A DNA stretch of 64,000 bases from UBA6144 sp964399165 (GCA_964399165.1 CAYNPO010000006.1:1-64000), one strand, 5' to 3'. Positions 1-8,771 are shown, counted from the first letter of the stretch. The notes: generated from the sequence alone by a model not told the origin. Translations and numbers: made by a program.

Positions 1-738
1 ATAGACTTCGGCGGCCTCTCCGTCGTCCATCAGGGCCTCGAGGTCATCCTGGGCCTGCCGGATGATCTCTTTGGCCCGCTTGAGTTTTGCGGGGTTCGCG
101 GGGAACGTGTAGTTGGTGAAGTCGCGCTGATCGAGGCGCACTTCTTGGATCTTCTTTTTGGCGATGTCCATGTCGTTCATGTGCATGCGCTGGAGCCCCA
201 GGTCCAGCACGTCGTCGGTGGTGCGGACTTCCTGGGAGGTGCGGGTCAGCTTGCCGGAAGGCGAGGTCTTGACCAGACCCAAGTGCTCTAGGCGCATGAG
301 GGCCTTGCGGGCGTCGGCGGTGCTTATCCCTAAGCGCTCGGCGATCCAATTCACGTCGGACTGGAATCCCTTGGTCTTGAAAAGCGAGAGGAGCGCGAAG
401 TGGGTCCACTCGCTAATCAGGGCGAACTGGTCGGCGTTGAGCTTGAGCACCTCCATTTCCTGGGTGCGGGCCCGCTGCTTCTGGGTGTTGCGCTTGAGTT
501 TCAGCGGGAAGTCGTGCAAGAGGTCCGTGCGCTCGGAGGGATCCAGCTGCAGCCGGTCCGCGATCTTCTCGGCCACGGCCCGGGAGACCCGGCGCTGGCC
601 CTTGAGGATCTCGTTGGTGGCCGCGGGCTGCATGCCGAGCTTGGCCGCCAGGGCCCGCACGGAGAAGCTGGGGTTCTTGGTTTTCAACTCCGAGAACTTC
701 CGCTGCAAAAGATGTTGGACGCGTGTTTGTTCGTTCAT
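1..738 (-). CDS. TIGR02147/DUF4423-type regulator, 3' end outside window
   Basis: Reading from the ATG at 738 towards the window edge gives 246 codons with no stop, so the C-terminus is cut off by the window. The start MNEQTRVQHLLQRKF is followed by an XRE-like helix-turn-helix at about residues 24-60 (SVRALAAKLGM, NEILKGQRRVS). A predicted winged-helix segment lies near residues 105-160 (SEWTHFALLSLF, WIAERLGIS, ALMRLEHLGLV). This layout matches the TIGR02147 family known mainly from Fibrobacter and Bdellovibrio-like bacteria, whose function is unproven but which are presumed DNA-binding regulators. It is paralogous to the genes at 39486-40304 and 49213-50049. Both of those overlap a gene for a secreted HExxH protein, so a partner may lie just outside this window. 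AGG stands about 10 bases before the ATG, a weak ribosome binding site. It is divergent from the decarboxylase gene at 870. Confidence 0.85.
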   Translation of the reverse strand, partial: MNEQTRVQHLLQRKFSELKTKNPSFSVRALAAKLGMQPAATNEILKGQRRVSRAVAEKIADRLQLDPSERTDLLHDFPLKLKRNTQKQRARTQEMEVLKLNADQFALISEWTHFALLSLFKTKGFQSDVNWIAERLGISTADARKALMRLEHLGLVKTSPSGKLTRTSQEVRTTDDVLDLGLQRMHMNDMDIAKKKIQEVRLDQRDFTNYTFPANPAKLKRAKEIIRQAQDDLEALMDDGEAAEVY

Positions 739-869
739 GGAAGGCAACCTACATGAGAGGGGTGGGCGAGGGGGGCCATTATGGTACAAAGCGTACCAAT
801 AGGCCGGTACACACTGTAAAAACTACAAATCGCCCAGGGGGTGGCCGGAGAGGGCCTAGACTAGGGGGC
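739..869. promoter_or_regulatory. divergent intergenic region with inverted repeat
   Basis: This short gap separates the TIGR02147 gene from the decarboxylase gene. It contains a perfect inverted repeat at 782-798, TGGTAC-AAAGC-GTACCA, and a further half-site-like CGGTAC at 805-810. The outer TGGT/ACCA bases also flank the inverted repeats in front of the other two TIGR02147 genes. An autoregulatory operator is therefore a reasonable inference, not a demonstrated one. Confidence 0.45.
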
Positions 870-1805
870 ATGCGGAAGAGGGTGTTAGTGACCGGCGGGG
901 CGGGCTTCTTGGGCTCGCACCTGTGCGAGCGGCTGTTGGCGGGGGGGCACGACGTGCTCTGCCTGGACAACCTCTTCACCGGCGAGAAGGAGAACATCGC
1001 CCATCTCCTCGGTAACCCCTACTTCGAGTTTATACGACACGACGTCACCGAGCCCTTCATGGCCGAGGTGGACGAGATCTACAACCTGGCGTGTCCCGCC
1101 TCCCCAGTGCACTACCAGTTGGACCCGGTGGTCACTATCAAGACCAATGTCCATGGCGCCATCAATATGCTGGAGCTTGCCAAGCGCACTAAGGCGAAAA
1201 TCCTCCAGGCGTCCACCTCTGAGGTGTACGGCGATCCCGAAATCCACCCGCAGGTGGAATCCTACTGGGGACGCGTGAACCCCATCGGGCCGCGCAGCTG
1301 TTATGACGAAGGCAAACGTTGCGCGGAAACCCTCTTCTTCGACTACTTCCGCCAGCACCAGGTACGCATCAAGGTGGCCCGCATCTTCAACACCTATGGC
1401 CCACGCATGCACCTTTCAGACGGACGCGTGGTGAGCAATTTCATCGTGCAGGCGATGAGGCGTGAGGACATTGCTCTCTATGGCGATGGACTGCAGACCC
1501 GCTCATTTTGCTACGTGGACGACATGGTGGAAGCGCTGGTACGACTGATGGAAACCGACGACACCTTCACGGGCCCGGTGAACCTGGGTAACCCTGTGGA
1601 GTGCACCATGCGGGCGCTGGCGGAAAAGGTCATTGCCATGACGGGCCCCGGCTCCAAGATCGTCCACCGCCCCTTACCCCAGGATGACCCGCGCCAGCGA
1701 CAGCCCGACATCTCTTTGGCGGGCAAAGTGCTGGGGTGGAAGCCTTCCGTCCAGTTGGACGAGGGCCTCCATGCGACCATCGCCTACTTCAAAACGAAAA
1801 TCTGA
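870..1805 (+). CDS. uxs: UDP-glucuronate decarboxylase (UDP-xylose synthase)
   Basis: An extended short-chain dehydrogenase of 311 residues, the usual length of soluble bacterial UXS. It would convert UDP-glucuronate to UDP-xylose plus CO2 using bound NAD, supplying pentose for surface polysaccharide. The Rossmann motif TGGAGFLGS is at the N-terminus, the catalytic Thr/Ser lies in STSEVYGDP and the Tyr-Lys pair in CYDEGK. The conserved family phrases RIFNTYGPRM and TRSFCYVDD are also present. The ATG at 870 is chosen because it puts the glycine-rich motif about eight residues from the N-terminus and is preceded by a purine-rich AGGGGG. Upstream in-frame starts would add about 50 residues of unconserved sequence. 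It stands alone, convergent with the CstA gene. Confidence 0.93.
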   Translation: MRKRVLVTGGAGFLGSHLCERLLAGGHDVLCLDNLFTGEKENIAHLLGNPYFEFIRHDVTEPFMAEVDEIYNLACPASPVHYQLDPVVTIKTNVHGAINMLELAKRTKAKILQASTSEVYGDPEIHPQVESYWGRVNPIGPRSCYDEGKRCAETLFFDYFRQHQVRIKVARIFNTYGPRMHLSDGRVVSNFIVQAMRREDIALYGDGLQTRSFCYVDDMVEALVRLMETDDTFTGPVNLGNPVECTMRALAEKVIAMTGPGSKIVHRPLPQDDPRQRQPDISLAGKVLGWKPSVQLDEGLHATIAYFKTKI

Positions 1806-1828
1806 TCTCTGGCCGCGACAGATTTGCG

Positions 1829-3511
1829 TCACTCCACCGCCACGGCGGCCGTTTGGGCACGCGGCGCTCGTTGGGAGCGCCAGGCGCTCACCAGCAAGAA
1901 GAGGGCCAGGCCGATCAGCGACGCCGACGCCACGCTGTTGAGCAGCGACACGTCCATGCCTTGGGACAGCTTCCAGTTTTCCCAGGTCATCTTACCCAGG
2001 GCCCACAGCGTGATGGTGAGGACGAAGAGCATGGGGATAAAAGTGAACGCCACGCGCTTGCCCGCCTGCTTGAGCCACAGGGTGATAGTAAGCAGAGAGA
2101 GCGCCGCCAGGAGCTGGTTGGAGGCCCCGAAGAGCGTCCAGAACTTCGCCCACATGCCATCCTGCATGGTCATGAGGATCACGCCGGGGACGCCGATGGT
2201 GAGGGCGGTGCCGAGCCATGCGCCCGCCTGGTTCTTGAGGCCCGTGAGCTCCTGGATGAGGTAGCGCCCCAGGCGGGTGGAGACGTCCAGGGTGTCGAAG
2301 ACGAAGGTGGAGAAGGCCATGGCGCCGAAGGTGGTGGCGAAGGCCAGGTGCTCGCGTCCGATGATCAGCGTTAGGAACTCGCCCAGGCCTTTGCCGTAGA
2401 TGGTGCCGGGTTTCATGCCCACCACGTCCGCGGGGGCCATGATCATGATGATGGCGAGTGCGATGAGCGCCACGAAGCCCTCGGCGAGCATGGCCCCATA
2501 GCCCACCCCGTGCATGTGGCTTTCCTTATCCACCTGCTTGGAGGTGGTGCCCGAGCAGACGAGCCCGTGGAAGCCTGAGCACGCTCCGCAGGCGATGGTG
2601 ACGAAGAGGAAGGGGAAGAGCATGCCCGTGGCCCCGCCGGTGTCAAACGATGTGAAGGCCGGCTGCTGGATCTGGTGGCCGCCAAAGAAGATGCCGATGA
2701 TCCCTAACGCCAGCGCGGTGTAGAGGATGAAGCCGCCCAGGTAGCCCCGGGGTTGGAGCAGCGCCCAGACGGGGATGACCGAGGAAACCGCGCAGTAGAC
2801 GCAGATGATAAGGGCCCAGGTTTTGGCGTCGGAGACGAACAGGGTGGAATACTTGGTGCCCAGCCAGCACATGGCGAAGGCGGCGGGAACGAAAATGACG
2901 GTGGAGAGCCACAAGGGAGGTTTGATGAATTTCTCGACAAGGCCCATCACCACGGAAAGACCCAGATAGAAGATAGAAGCCGCCGCTACCGCTCCCCCGG
3001 GGTTAAAAGCCAGGTCTAGGCCTTCAAGTTCCTCCGTTTTTCCTACAAAGCTTCCAGCTGTTATGTCCGTGAACGCCACAATGATGTAGATGAGGGCGAT
3101 CCAGATGAAGGCCATCATGGCGGTGCCCGCGGCCTTACCCAGGTGCGCCCCAGTCACGTCGGCGATGGAGCCCGCCCCGTGGCGCACGCTGGCGGTGAGC
3201 GTGGCGAAGTCGTGGACCGCGCCGATTACCACCACGCCGAGCGAGATCCAAAGGAGGCAGGGGAGCCAGCCGAACTGCTGGCAGGCCACGATGGGCCCGG
3301 CGATGGGACCCGCGGCCGCAATCGCAGAGAAGTGCTGGGCGAAGAGGTAGAACTTGTTGGTGGGAACGTAATCCACCCCGTCCTGGCAGGTGTGGGCCGG
3401 GGTCACCCGGCGGTCGTCCAACTGGAATTGGCGCGCGACCCAGCCCCCGTAGAGGAAGTAGGCGGCGGAGAGGAAGGCGATGAACAGGACGGCGATGAGG
3501 GGCAGGGACAT
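1829..3511 (-). CDS. cstA: CstA-family carbon starvation/peptide or pyruvate transporter
   Basis: A 560-residue polytopic inner-membrane protein with many hydrophobic segments. The CstA signatures are visible: YVPTNKFYLFAQHFSAIAAAGPIAGPI near the N-terminus, then FHGLVCSGTTSKQ and FVFDTLDVSTRLGRY. It is shorter than E. coli CstA (about 700 residues) but close to the shorter members of the family. E. coli CstA is implicated in peptide uptake during starvation and a paralogue, BtsT, imports pyruvate; the substrate here cannot be read from sequence. The hydrophobic, signal-like start MSLPLIAVLFIAF supports the chosen ATG. The small secreted-protein gene at 3515-3763 ends 3 bases before this start, so the two may be co-transcribed. 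Confidence 0.92.
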   Translation of the reverse strand: MSLPLIAVLFIAFLSAAYFLYGGWVARQFQLDDRRVTPAHTCQDGVDYVPTNKFYLFAQHFSAIAAAGPIAGPIVACQQFGWLPCLLWISLGVVVIGAVHDFATLTASVRHGAGSIADVTGAHLGKAAGTAMMAFIWIALIYIIVAFTDITAGSFVGKTEELEGLDLAFNPGGAVAAASIFYLGLSVVMGLVEKFIKPPLWLSTVIFVPAAFAMCWLGTKYSTLFVSDAKTWALIICVYCAVSSVIPVWALLQPRGYLGGFILYTALALGIIGIFFGGHQIQQPAFTSFDTGGATGMLFPFLFVTIACGACSGFHGLVCSGTTSKQVDKESHMHGVGYGAMLAEGFVALIALAIIMIMAPADVVGMKPGTIYGKGLGEFLTLIIGREHLAFATTFGAMAFSTFVFDTLDVSTRLGRYLIQELTGLKNQAGAWLGTALTIGVPGVILMTMQDGMWAKFWTLFGASNQLLAALSLLTITLWLKQAGKRVAFTFIPMLFVLTITLWALGKMTWENWKLSQGMDVSLLNSVASASLIGLALFLLVSAWRSQRAPRAQTAAVAVE

Positions 3512-3514
3512 GGC

Positions 3515-3763
3515 TTACCTTTTTGTCTTCTTCTGCTTCATGCACTCATCGCGGTACTTGTTGTAGCCGGGCTCGCATTCCCAACCATGGCCGTCAGGAG
3601 TGAGTCGGCCGTGCTTGGGAATATCCACCTTCACGCATTTGTTCCGCTGTTGGACGTAGCCGTGGTCGCATTCCCAATTCCAAACGTGGGGAACGGGATG
3701 GGCGTTCTTGGGCATGTCCATGGTGGAGGCGTGGGCGAGTCCAAGGATGAACAGTGCGAGCAT
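3515..3763 (-). CDS. small secreted protein with two WxC-GY-C repeats
   Basis: The ATG at 3763 is preferred over upstream in-frame starts because AAGGCGG lies about six bases before it and it opens directly on a signal peptide (MLALFILGLAHAS). The mature part, about 70 residues, consists of two similar units, each with a Trp-Glu-Cys, a Gly-Tyr and a second Cys (WECDHGYVQQRNKCV and WECEPGYNKYRDECM), separated by a proline-containing linker. Two intramolecular disulfides, one per unit, are likely. Repeats of this style occur in secreted proteins of many Gram-negative bacteria without known function. It sits 3 bases upstream of cstA on the same strand. Confidence 0.75.
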   Translation of the reverse strand: MLALFILGLAHASTMDMPKNAHPVPHVWNWECDHGYVQQRNKCVKVDIPKHGRLTPDGHGWECEPGYNKYRDECMKQKKTKR

Positions 3764-3834
3764 GAGGCCGCCTTTTCTCGGGTGGGTGAACCGGCTGACT
3801 TCATTCGAGCACAATGCCCGGCCTTCGCCAAGTT

Positions 3835-4515
3835 TTAGGCGGGCGGCCCCTGGTCCAGGCGCCGCTGGAAGTCCTGCACCACAGCCACTTTGAACTCCCG
3901 CGGATCCCGCGGGAGGGTCTTCTTGTACTCGGCGATGTCTAGCACCTCCAGGCGCAGCTTGATGGTGCGGAACGGCCGGGGCAGGAGTTCACCTGGGGCC
4001 TGGACGTGGTGAAGGCCACCGCTGTGGCCGACCAGCATGAGGCCGCTGTCGAGCTTTTCCAAGATGTCGGCGATGCCGCCCCTGACCGTCATGGGCTTCC
4101 CGTCCTTGTCCAAGCCGTTGGGCCGCTTCATCCGCCCCTCGGGAGCGATGACAATGACGGAGTCTTCTTCGATCTCGTCCATGAACTGGGACCAGGTGGC
4201 GTCGCGCTTGCGGCTGATGGAGGAGGCGTGGGGAATCATGAGTTTCCAGAAGAAACCCACAATGGGTCGCTCCAGGGTCTTGCTGGCGGCAGGGGCCGCC
4301 ATTTTGTGCACGAAGCGCCACACGAAACGGAAAGGGAAGATCTGGGAGAAGATCGGCTCATAAAGGGAAGTATGGTTGAGCAGCACGACCACGCGCACGC
4401 GCTCCCACAGATCCCGGGGAGCGCGTGGTCCGGCCCAGGAGAGCTCCAGTCGCCACAGCATGTGGGACAAAACCTTGATAGAGGCCACGATGAGAAAACC
4501 GATCAGGCTTCGCAT
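3835..4515 (-). CDS. PlsC-like phospholipid/glycerolipid acyltransferase
   Basis: A 226-residue membrane-associated protein of the PlsC/LPLAT fold. It opens with a hydrophobic anchor (LIGFLIVASIKVL). Motif I reads NHTSLYE, where the canonical family motif is HX4D, so the acid is Glu instead of Asp. Motif III is recognisable as APEGRMKR. The family transfers acyl chains to lysophospholipids or related acceptors at the inner face of the membrane; the Asp-to-Glu change could reduce or alter activity. The gene starts at an ATG near the hydrophobic anchor and follows the porin gene at 4539-5684 on the same strand with a 23-base gap, suggesting co-transcription. Confidence 0.8.
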   Translation of the reverse strand: MRSLIGFLIVASIKVLSHMLWRLELSWAGPRAPRDLWERVRVVVLLNHTSLYEPIFSQIFPFRFVWRFVHKMAAPAASKTLERPIVGFFWKLMIPHASSISRKRDATWSQFMDEIEEDSVIVIAPEGRMKRPNGLDKDGKPMTVRGGIADILEKLDSGLMLVGHSGGLHHVQAPGELLPRPFRTIKLRLEVLDIAEYKKTLPRDPREFKVAVVQDFQRRLDQGPPA

Positions 4516-4538
4516 GGAACCATTTTAATCTGCCCGGC

Positions 4539-5684
4539 TCAGAACTTCCAGAGCACTCCGGTCTCGATGGAGTGCGCCACCTGGGTTTTCTCGTTGCGGG
4601 CGGCCGTGAGGATGCTAGCAGTCTGGTAGCGGCTGGCCTCGAACATCCACGAGAAGTCCTTCTCGATCTGGTGCTCCCAGCCCACGCGGGAAAGGAAGTT
4701 GGAGAAGGCCCCGGAAGCGTTGATCGCGCCGGTGGCGGGGGTGATGTTCGTGTTGGCGACGTTTTCCTTGTTGGTCACCCGGTCCAGGCCCACGCCGGCG
4801 AAGACTTTATTGTTGAGCATGAACAGCCAGTTGGCGGAAAGGAAGCCCCCCCACTCCCGGACGTTGGCGGTGCTGCGTCCCCGGGCGAGGGTCAGGGCGC
4901 CAATGTTGGCCAGGTTCTGCCCGTAGAATAGTTCCGCTTTGATCCCCAGGGTGGGGACCTCGTGCTCGAAGAAGGCGTTCACCCCGTACACGTCGTGCCA
5001 GCTGTCGTCGCTGGAGGCGTAGTTCAGGCGTGAGTAGATGGCGGAGAGCCCCGTGATGACAGGGCCGTAGGTGTGTTTGGCCCGCACGGAGAGGGAGGGC
5101 GTGTTGGCGGTTTCAAGATCCCCGTCGGTGATGCCGGGGTTGTTGCCCGCCATGCCCAGGGCGGCGGAGAGCTGCCAAGACTCCAGGTTCCGGTGGTACT
5201 GCAGCTGCTGGCGCTGGAAGCCAGAGTTGCCGGCGTTGAAGTAGAGTCCCACGATGTCGTAGGTGTAGGGGTTAGTGGGAGAGAAGAGGTCCCAGTCCTG
5301 CCCCACGTCCATGTGCCAGCCTTCGCCCCTGTAGGTCACGAGTGCTCGGCGGACGCGCGGGAGCATCTGAGTGGTGGGGCTGGATTTGCTGAAGTCGATG
5401 AAGTCGAACTCAAAGCGCCCCGTCAGGTGGTCATTTTTTTCTACCGTGAATCCCAGGCGGGATTGCGCCGCTTGGAAACTGGTGCGGGATTGCCGGTCCA
5501 CCTCCCGCGTCTGGGCGATGGCGAGGGTGGGGGCCGAGAGATTGATGTTGTTGTAGCTCGCCAACGCGCGGTCTGAGAACATGGCGCTTGCCTTGAGAAA
5601 ACCGTAGGGGACGAGCTTGAGCGAGTGATCCGGCGTGACCTGGGCGTAGACATGGGTGAAGGTCATGAGCAGGGCGAAGAGCAT
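4539..5684 (-). CDS. outer-membrane porin-like beta-barrel protein
   Basis: A 381-residue secreted protein with a clear signal peptide (MLFALLMTFTHVYAQ). Aromatic-alternating strands run throughout, and the C-terminus ends in WKF, the terminal-Phe signature recognised by the Bam machinery. The first strands (LKLVPYGFLKASAMFSD, RLGFTVEKND, GRFEFDF) resemble porins of the DcaP/carbohydrate-selective kind. The start has a strong AGGAGGCCCC before the ATG. Substrate is unknown. The acyltransferase gene follows 23 bases downstream on the same strand. Confidence 0.8.
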   Translation of the reverse strand: MLFALLMTFTHVYAQVTPDHSLKLVPYGFLKASAMFSDRALASYNNINLSAPTLAIAQTREVDRQSRTSFQAAQSRLGFTVEKNDHLTGRFEFDFIDFSKSSPTTQMLPRVRRALVTYRGEGWHMDVGQDWDLFSPTNPYTYDIVGLYFNAGNSGFQRQQLQYHRNLESWQLSAALGMAGNNPGITDGDLETANTPSLSVRAKHTYGPVITGLSAIYSRLNYASSDDSWHDVYGVNAFFEHEVPTLGIKAELFYGQNLANIGALTLARGRSTANVREWGGFLSANWLFMLNNKVFAGVGLDRVTNKENVANTNITPATGAINASGAFSNFLSRVGWEHQIEKDFSWMFEASRYQTASILTAARNEKTQVAHSIETGVLWKF

Positions 5685-5782
5685 GGGGCCTCCTGGGGAA
5701 GTACGCTCATTTTCAGTGCTGCCCGCGCGCGGAGCAAGCGGATGTACATTTTATTAGGACAAGCTAAACGGGGATTAACCCT

Positions 5783-6727
5783 TCACGGGCGGCGGGCGGT
5801 ATGCACGTACATCAGCGGGGCGCGTCCGCCGGCAAGTTTCCCTTTCCGCAGGGCCGAGAGCATCCCCTCTTGGACTCGCATGGTGAGTTCCCAACAACGG
5901 GCGAACCCGGTCTCGTCCCCGCCGGCGGCTAGGAAAAAGCGCCGGGCGTTGGACTCGGGGCCAAACCCCATCCACGCGCCGGAGGCGAGACACCCTTCCA
6001 GGAATTCTCGCTCGATGGTCTGTCTCTCCGTCCCATAAGGGGGAATGAGGGCGGGACAGTTCTCGTTCACCGCCACCCGCAGGCCAGCGAAGCCCGCTTG
6101 GGTGATGAGCAGGGGGAGCCTCTCTCCCACAGAGCTGTCTCCCATCTTCAGCGCCTTTTTCCCTTCCAGGCAGCGGCGGTAAAAATCCAGCAGCTGCAAC
6201 ACGTCCTCCCAGGCGGGCCGTGGATCGGCCAGCAGCGAATTCAGATAGCCCGTCAGGTTGTTGGGCTCGGCCAAGAGCAAGCTGCCGCCCGGTTTGAGCA
6301 CGCGCTTCATCTCCTGCAGGGCCACGGCCGGGTCGTGCAGGTGGATCATGACAGTTTGGCAGGTGACCAGATCGAAGGTCTCGTCGGGGTAGGGCAGGTT
6401 CTCGGCCGGAGCAACTTGGTAGTCGCATCCCTCCAGCCCCGCGGCGGTGGCGAGGACGCGGCAGCGCTCGATGAACGCGGACTCGATGTCCACGCCGGAA
6501 ATTCTCGCATCGGGGAGGATTTGCCTCAGCGTACGTCCCCAATGGCCCGCGCCACAGCCCACGTCCAGCAGGCGCCGGGTCCCACCGAAGCCGCCGCGCT
6601 CGGCCAGCAGCGCGAGAAAATCCTGGTTCCACCAAGTCTCGCGCCATTTCCCGTCGAAACCCGTCAAGCGGGCGTACTCGAGGGCGTCGAGGGGGTTGCC
6701 CGGATGGTGGGACATCATGGCCCCCAT
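5783..6727 (-). CDS. class I SAM-dependent methyltransferase
   Basis: A 314-residue cytoplasmic protein. The Rossmann methyltransferase motif I LLDVGCGAGHWG is at about residue 53, motif II VDIESAF follows, and the post-motif segment TFDLVTCQTVMIHL and RVLKPGGSLLLAEP are typical of the Methyltransf_11/25 group. The C-terminal 140 residues are less conserved and may carry acceptor specificity. The substrate cannot be inferred. The first ATG is used, but the next two Met codons at 6718 and 6715 are equally plausible because none has a strong ribosome binding site. The YchJ-like gene lies upstream on the same strand, 42 bases away. Confidence 0.85.
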   Translation of the reverse strand: MGAMMSHHPGNPLDALEYARLTGFDGKWRETWWNQDFLALLAERGGFGGTRRLLDVGCGAGHWGRTLRQILPDARISGVDIESAFIERCRVLATAAGLEGCDYQVAPAENLPYPDETFDLVTCQTVMIHLHDPAVALQEMKRVLKPGGSLLLAEPNNLTGYLNSLLADPRPAWEDVLQLLDFYRRCLEGKKALKMGDSSVGERLPLLITQAGFAGLRVAVNENCPALIPPYGTERQTIEREFLEGCLASGAWMGFGPESNARRFFLAAGGDETGFARCWELTMRVQEGMLSALRKGKLAGGRAPLMYVHTARRP

Positions 6728-6769
6728 GCGATGATGGCCGGCGGAAATATCAGCCCAGGTCTCATGGCC

Positions 6770-7273
6770 TCAGGCCGCGCAGCACTTTTTAAATTTCTTG
6801 CCGGAGCCGCAGGCGCAAGGGTCGTTGCGGCCCACCTTGGGCTCCAGTCGCTTGATGGGCTGGGCGCCGGAGATGTTGCCGTCTTTGAATTTCCATTGGC
6901 CACCGGCCTTCTCGAACAGAGCGGTTTCCTTATGGATGAGATCCTTGCCGGAAGCCTTGTCTTGGTAGTGGGCCTCGAATTCCACGATGCCGGAGTTGTC
7001 GCCGGCGGCGCCTTTCTTGGTGCCCACGATTTTCAGGCCTTTCCAGTTGGAACTCTGGGCCCACTTGAGGGCCTCGGCCTGGTTGAAAGTTTCGCCTTCC
7101 AGCATGATCTGGGTGGCGTCGATGAAGGCCATGTCCTCTTTGGCGTAGGCGGAGTAGCGCGCGCGCATGAGGGCCTCGGCGGTGGAGGCGGGAGTGCCCT
7201 TGTGCAGGGGCCCGCAGCAGGACTCGTAGGACGCGGGCTTGGATTCCAGGGCGCGGCAGGGGCAAATGGACAT
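6770..7273 (-). CDS. YchJ-like protein with N- and C-terminal SEC-C motifs
   Basis: A 167-residue protein with a Cys-rich N-terminus (CPCRALE...CCGPLH) and a textbook C-terminal SEC-C zinc motif (RNDPCACGSGKKFKKCC). Between them is an NTF2-like alpha+beta region (TAEALMRARYSAYAKED). This is the layout of the YchJ/UPF0225 family, whose role is unproven although the SEC-C motif binds zinc in SecA and other proteins. The ATG at 7273 is preceded by GGAGGAAA at good spacing and starts immediately on MSICPC, so the longer upstream frame is rejected. It is divergent from the DUF1653 gene at 7332. Confidence 0.88.
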   Translation of the reverse strand: MSICPCRALESKPASYESCCGPLHKGTPASTAEALMRARYSAYAKEDMAFIDATQIMLEGETFNQAEALKWAQSSNWKGLKIVGTKKGAAGDNSGIVEFEAHYQDKASGKDLIHKETALFEKAGGQWKFKDGNISGAQPIKRLEPKVGRNDPCACGSGKKFKKCCAA

Positions 7274-7331
7274 AGGATTTCCTCCGGCTTTATGGTGAAA
7301 TGTTACATCCCGTCTGTAAAGGAGAACTCCC

Positions 7332-7571
7332 ATGCTGGTCCCCGGTGGCACCTACCGTCACTACAAGGGCAAGCTCTACCGCGTGCATGAAGTGGTGCTC
7401 CATTCCGAGACCCGAGAAGAATTAGTGCTGTACGAAACGCTCTACGATAATTCGCTCTCCCGCCTGTGGGTACGCCCCCTCACCATGTTCCTGGAAGACG
7501 TGGAGGTCGACGGGAAGCGCCAACCGCGCTTTGCCTACGTGGGAAATGAAAAAGGAAAAACCCGTGTCTGA
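7332..7571 (+). CDS. DUF1653 family small protein
   Basis: A 79-residue protein matching the short DUF1653 family: it opens with a GxYRHYKGKLYRV core, then HSETREELVLYETLYD and LWVRPLTMFLE. Such proteins are often annotated only as domain of unknown function. A strong AAAGGAG precedes the ATG. Its stop region overlaps the beginning of the glucosidase-like gene, suggesting translational coupling. Confidence 0.85.
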   Translation: MLVPGGTYRHYKGKLYRVHEVVLHSETREELVLYETLYDNSLSRLWVRPLTMFLEDVEVDGKRQPRFAYVGNEKGKTRV

Positions 7572-8715
7572 CGCCCATGCCATCGCCGCGGCCTCCTTGC
7601 GGGCCAACATCGCCAAGCTCCCCTCCGGCCAGTACCTGACCGCGGGCCAAAACCAATTCCAGACCCTTTGGACCCGCGACTTCTGCCATGCGGTGCGGGG
7701 GCTCCTTTCCCTCGGGGAGGACCAGGTGGTGAAGGACCATCTCTCGTTTCTGCTGAATCGCTTACGCCCCGACGACGGGCTGGTACCCCGGGTGGCGGAC
7801 AATCTTCTCGTGCAGTGGCGGGTGATGTGGCAAGTGGGACGCCAACTGCTGCCTTTCCTGCCCAAGCTGCGCTTCGGGGAGCCCCTGCGCCCGCAGTATG
7901 TGGATGAGCACGGTTCATGCGCGGTTGACTCCAACCTTTTGGTGCTGCTGGCGTCCCTGCGTCTGCGCGGCCGCCCCGGCGGAGAGGGGTGGTGGGCCGC
8001 CCACGAAGTGGCCCTGCGGCGAGTGTGGGGGTGGTACGGGGACAAGTTCAAAGACGGCTTGATTTGGCAGGCGCCTTTCTCCGATTGGCAAGACTGCTCC
8101 AAGCGCGAAGGGCACGCTTTCCTCACCAACCTCTTCTATGTGATGGCCGGGGAGCAGCTGCGCGCCCTGGGGTGGGACCCGGGTTACGACGCGGAAACTT
8201 TCCGGCGGCGTCTCAAAGACGCTTTCCTGCGCGACGGCGTGTTCCTTTCCCTGGTGGGCTCGGACATCGTGAGCATTGAGGCGAACCTTTTCGCGCTGGA
8301 GGATGCGCATTTTTTGTCACCGGATGAAAAGCGGCGGTTGTGGGAGGCCCTCAAGGCCCACCCCTTGTTGACGGAGAATGAAGGCTTGGTGGGGCCATGT
8401 GGGCGTCCGGATTGGCCCCGCTCCGAAGTGGCCTGGCATGCTAAGTTCGTGGGGCTCGAGAGCTACCACGGGCGGCTCGCCTGGAGCTGGCTCATGGGAT
8501 TGGGCCTCACGGTGGGAAAACTCATGCAGGATGACGTTTTTGTGCAGAAGCAGCGGGCCAAGATCGAGGAGATTCTTCGGCGTGACGGAGACGTGCGCGA
8601 AGTGTTTGACCCCAAGGAGGGCTGGCGGGCCTGGGAATCCTGGCTGTTGCAGGGCGAGCATCCCTTCAGTTGGGGTGCGGGTTATATTGTGGAGGCGCTG
8701 CAGCCCGAGCGTTGA
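7546..8715 (+). CDS. amylo-alpha-1,6-glucosidase-like (alpha/alpha)6-barrel protein
   Basis: A 389-residue cytoplasmic protein with repeating amphipathic helices and the phrase QTLWTRDFCHAVRG near the N-terminus, like the W-x-RD motif of glycogen-debranching and GH63/GH37-type enzymes. Further motifs include VDSNLLVLLAS, DWQDCSKREGHAFLTNLFY and SWGAGYIVEAL. It is probably a glycoside hydrolase acting on alpha-glucans or trehalose-like sugars, but the catalytic acids cannot be assigned with certainty. There is no signal peptide. A GTG at 7564 preceded by AAGGAAAAACCC is a plausible alternative start. Either choice overlaps the end of the DUF1653 gene. Confidence 0.72.
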   Translation: MKKEKPVSDAHAIAAASLRANIAKLPSGQYLTAGQNQFQTLWTRDFCHAVRGLLSLGEDQVVKDHLSFLLNRLRPDDGLVPRVADNLLVQWRVMWQVGRQLLPFLPKLRFGEPLRPQYVDEHGSCAVDSNLLVLLASLRLRGRPGGEGWWAAHEVALRRVWGWYGDKFKDGLIWQAPFSDWQDCSKREGHAFLTNLFYVMAGEQLRALGWDPGYDAETFRRRLKDAFLRDGVFLSLVGSDIVSIEANLFALEDAHFLSPDEKRRLWEALKAHPLLTENEGLVGPCGRPDWPRSEVAWHAKFVGLESYHGRLAWSWLMGLGLTVGKLMQDDVFVQKQRAKIEEILRRDGDVREVFDPKEGWRAWESWLLQGEHPFSWGAGYIVEALQPER

Positions 8716-8743
8716 GTTCGGGCTTGTTGCGCTGAAATTAGGC

Positions 8744-8771
8744 TTGGGGATCCGCGATCCGGGCGTACAAT
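8744..8771 (+). promoter_or_regulatory. sigma-70-like promoter for the GST gene
   Basis: TTGGGG (8744-8749) and TACAAT (8766-8771) are separated by 16 bases and lie about 25 bases before the GST start, giving a short leader with AAAGGAG. The -10 element differs from consensus at one base. Confidence 0.5.

Noticed and set aside
158..802. Plus-strand open frames across the first kilobase
   Set aside because: The minus-strand TIGR02147 frame runs through the same region and has the helix-turn-helix motifs.
1736..2374. Plus-strand open frame opposite cstA
   Set aside because: It is a GC-rich antisense shadow; cstA on the other strand is unmistakable.
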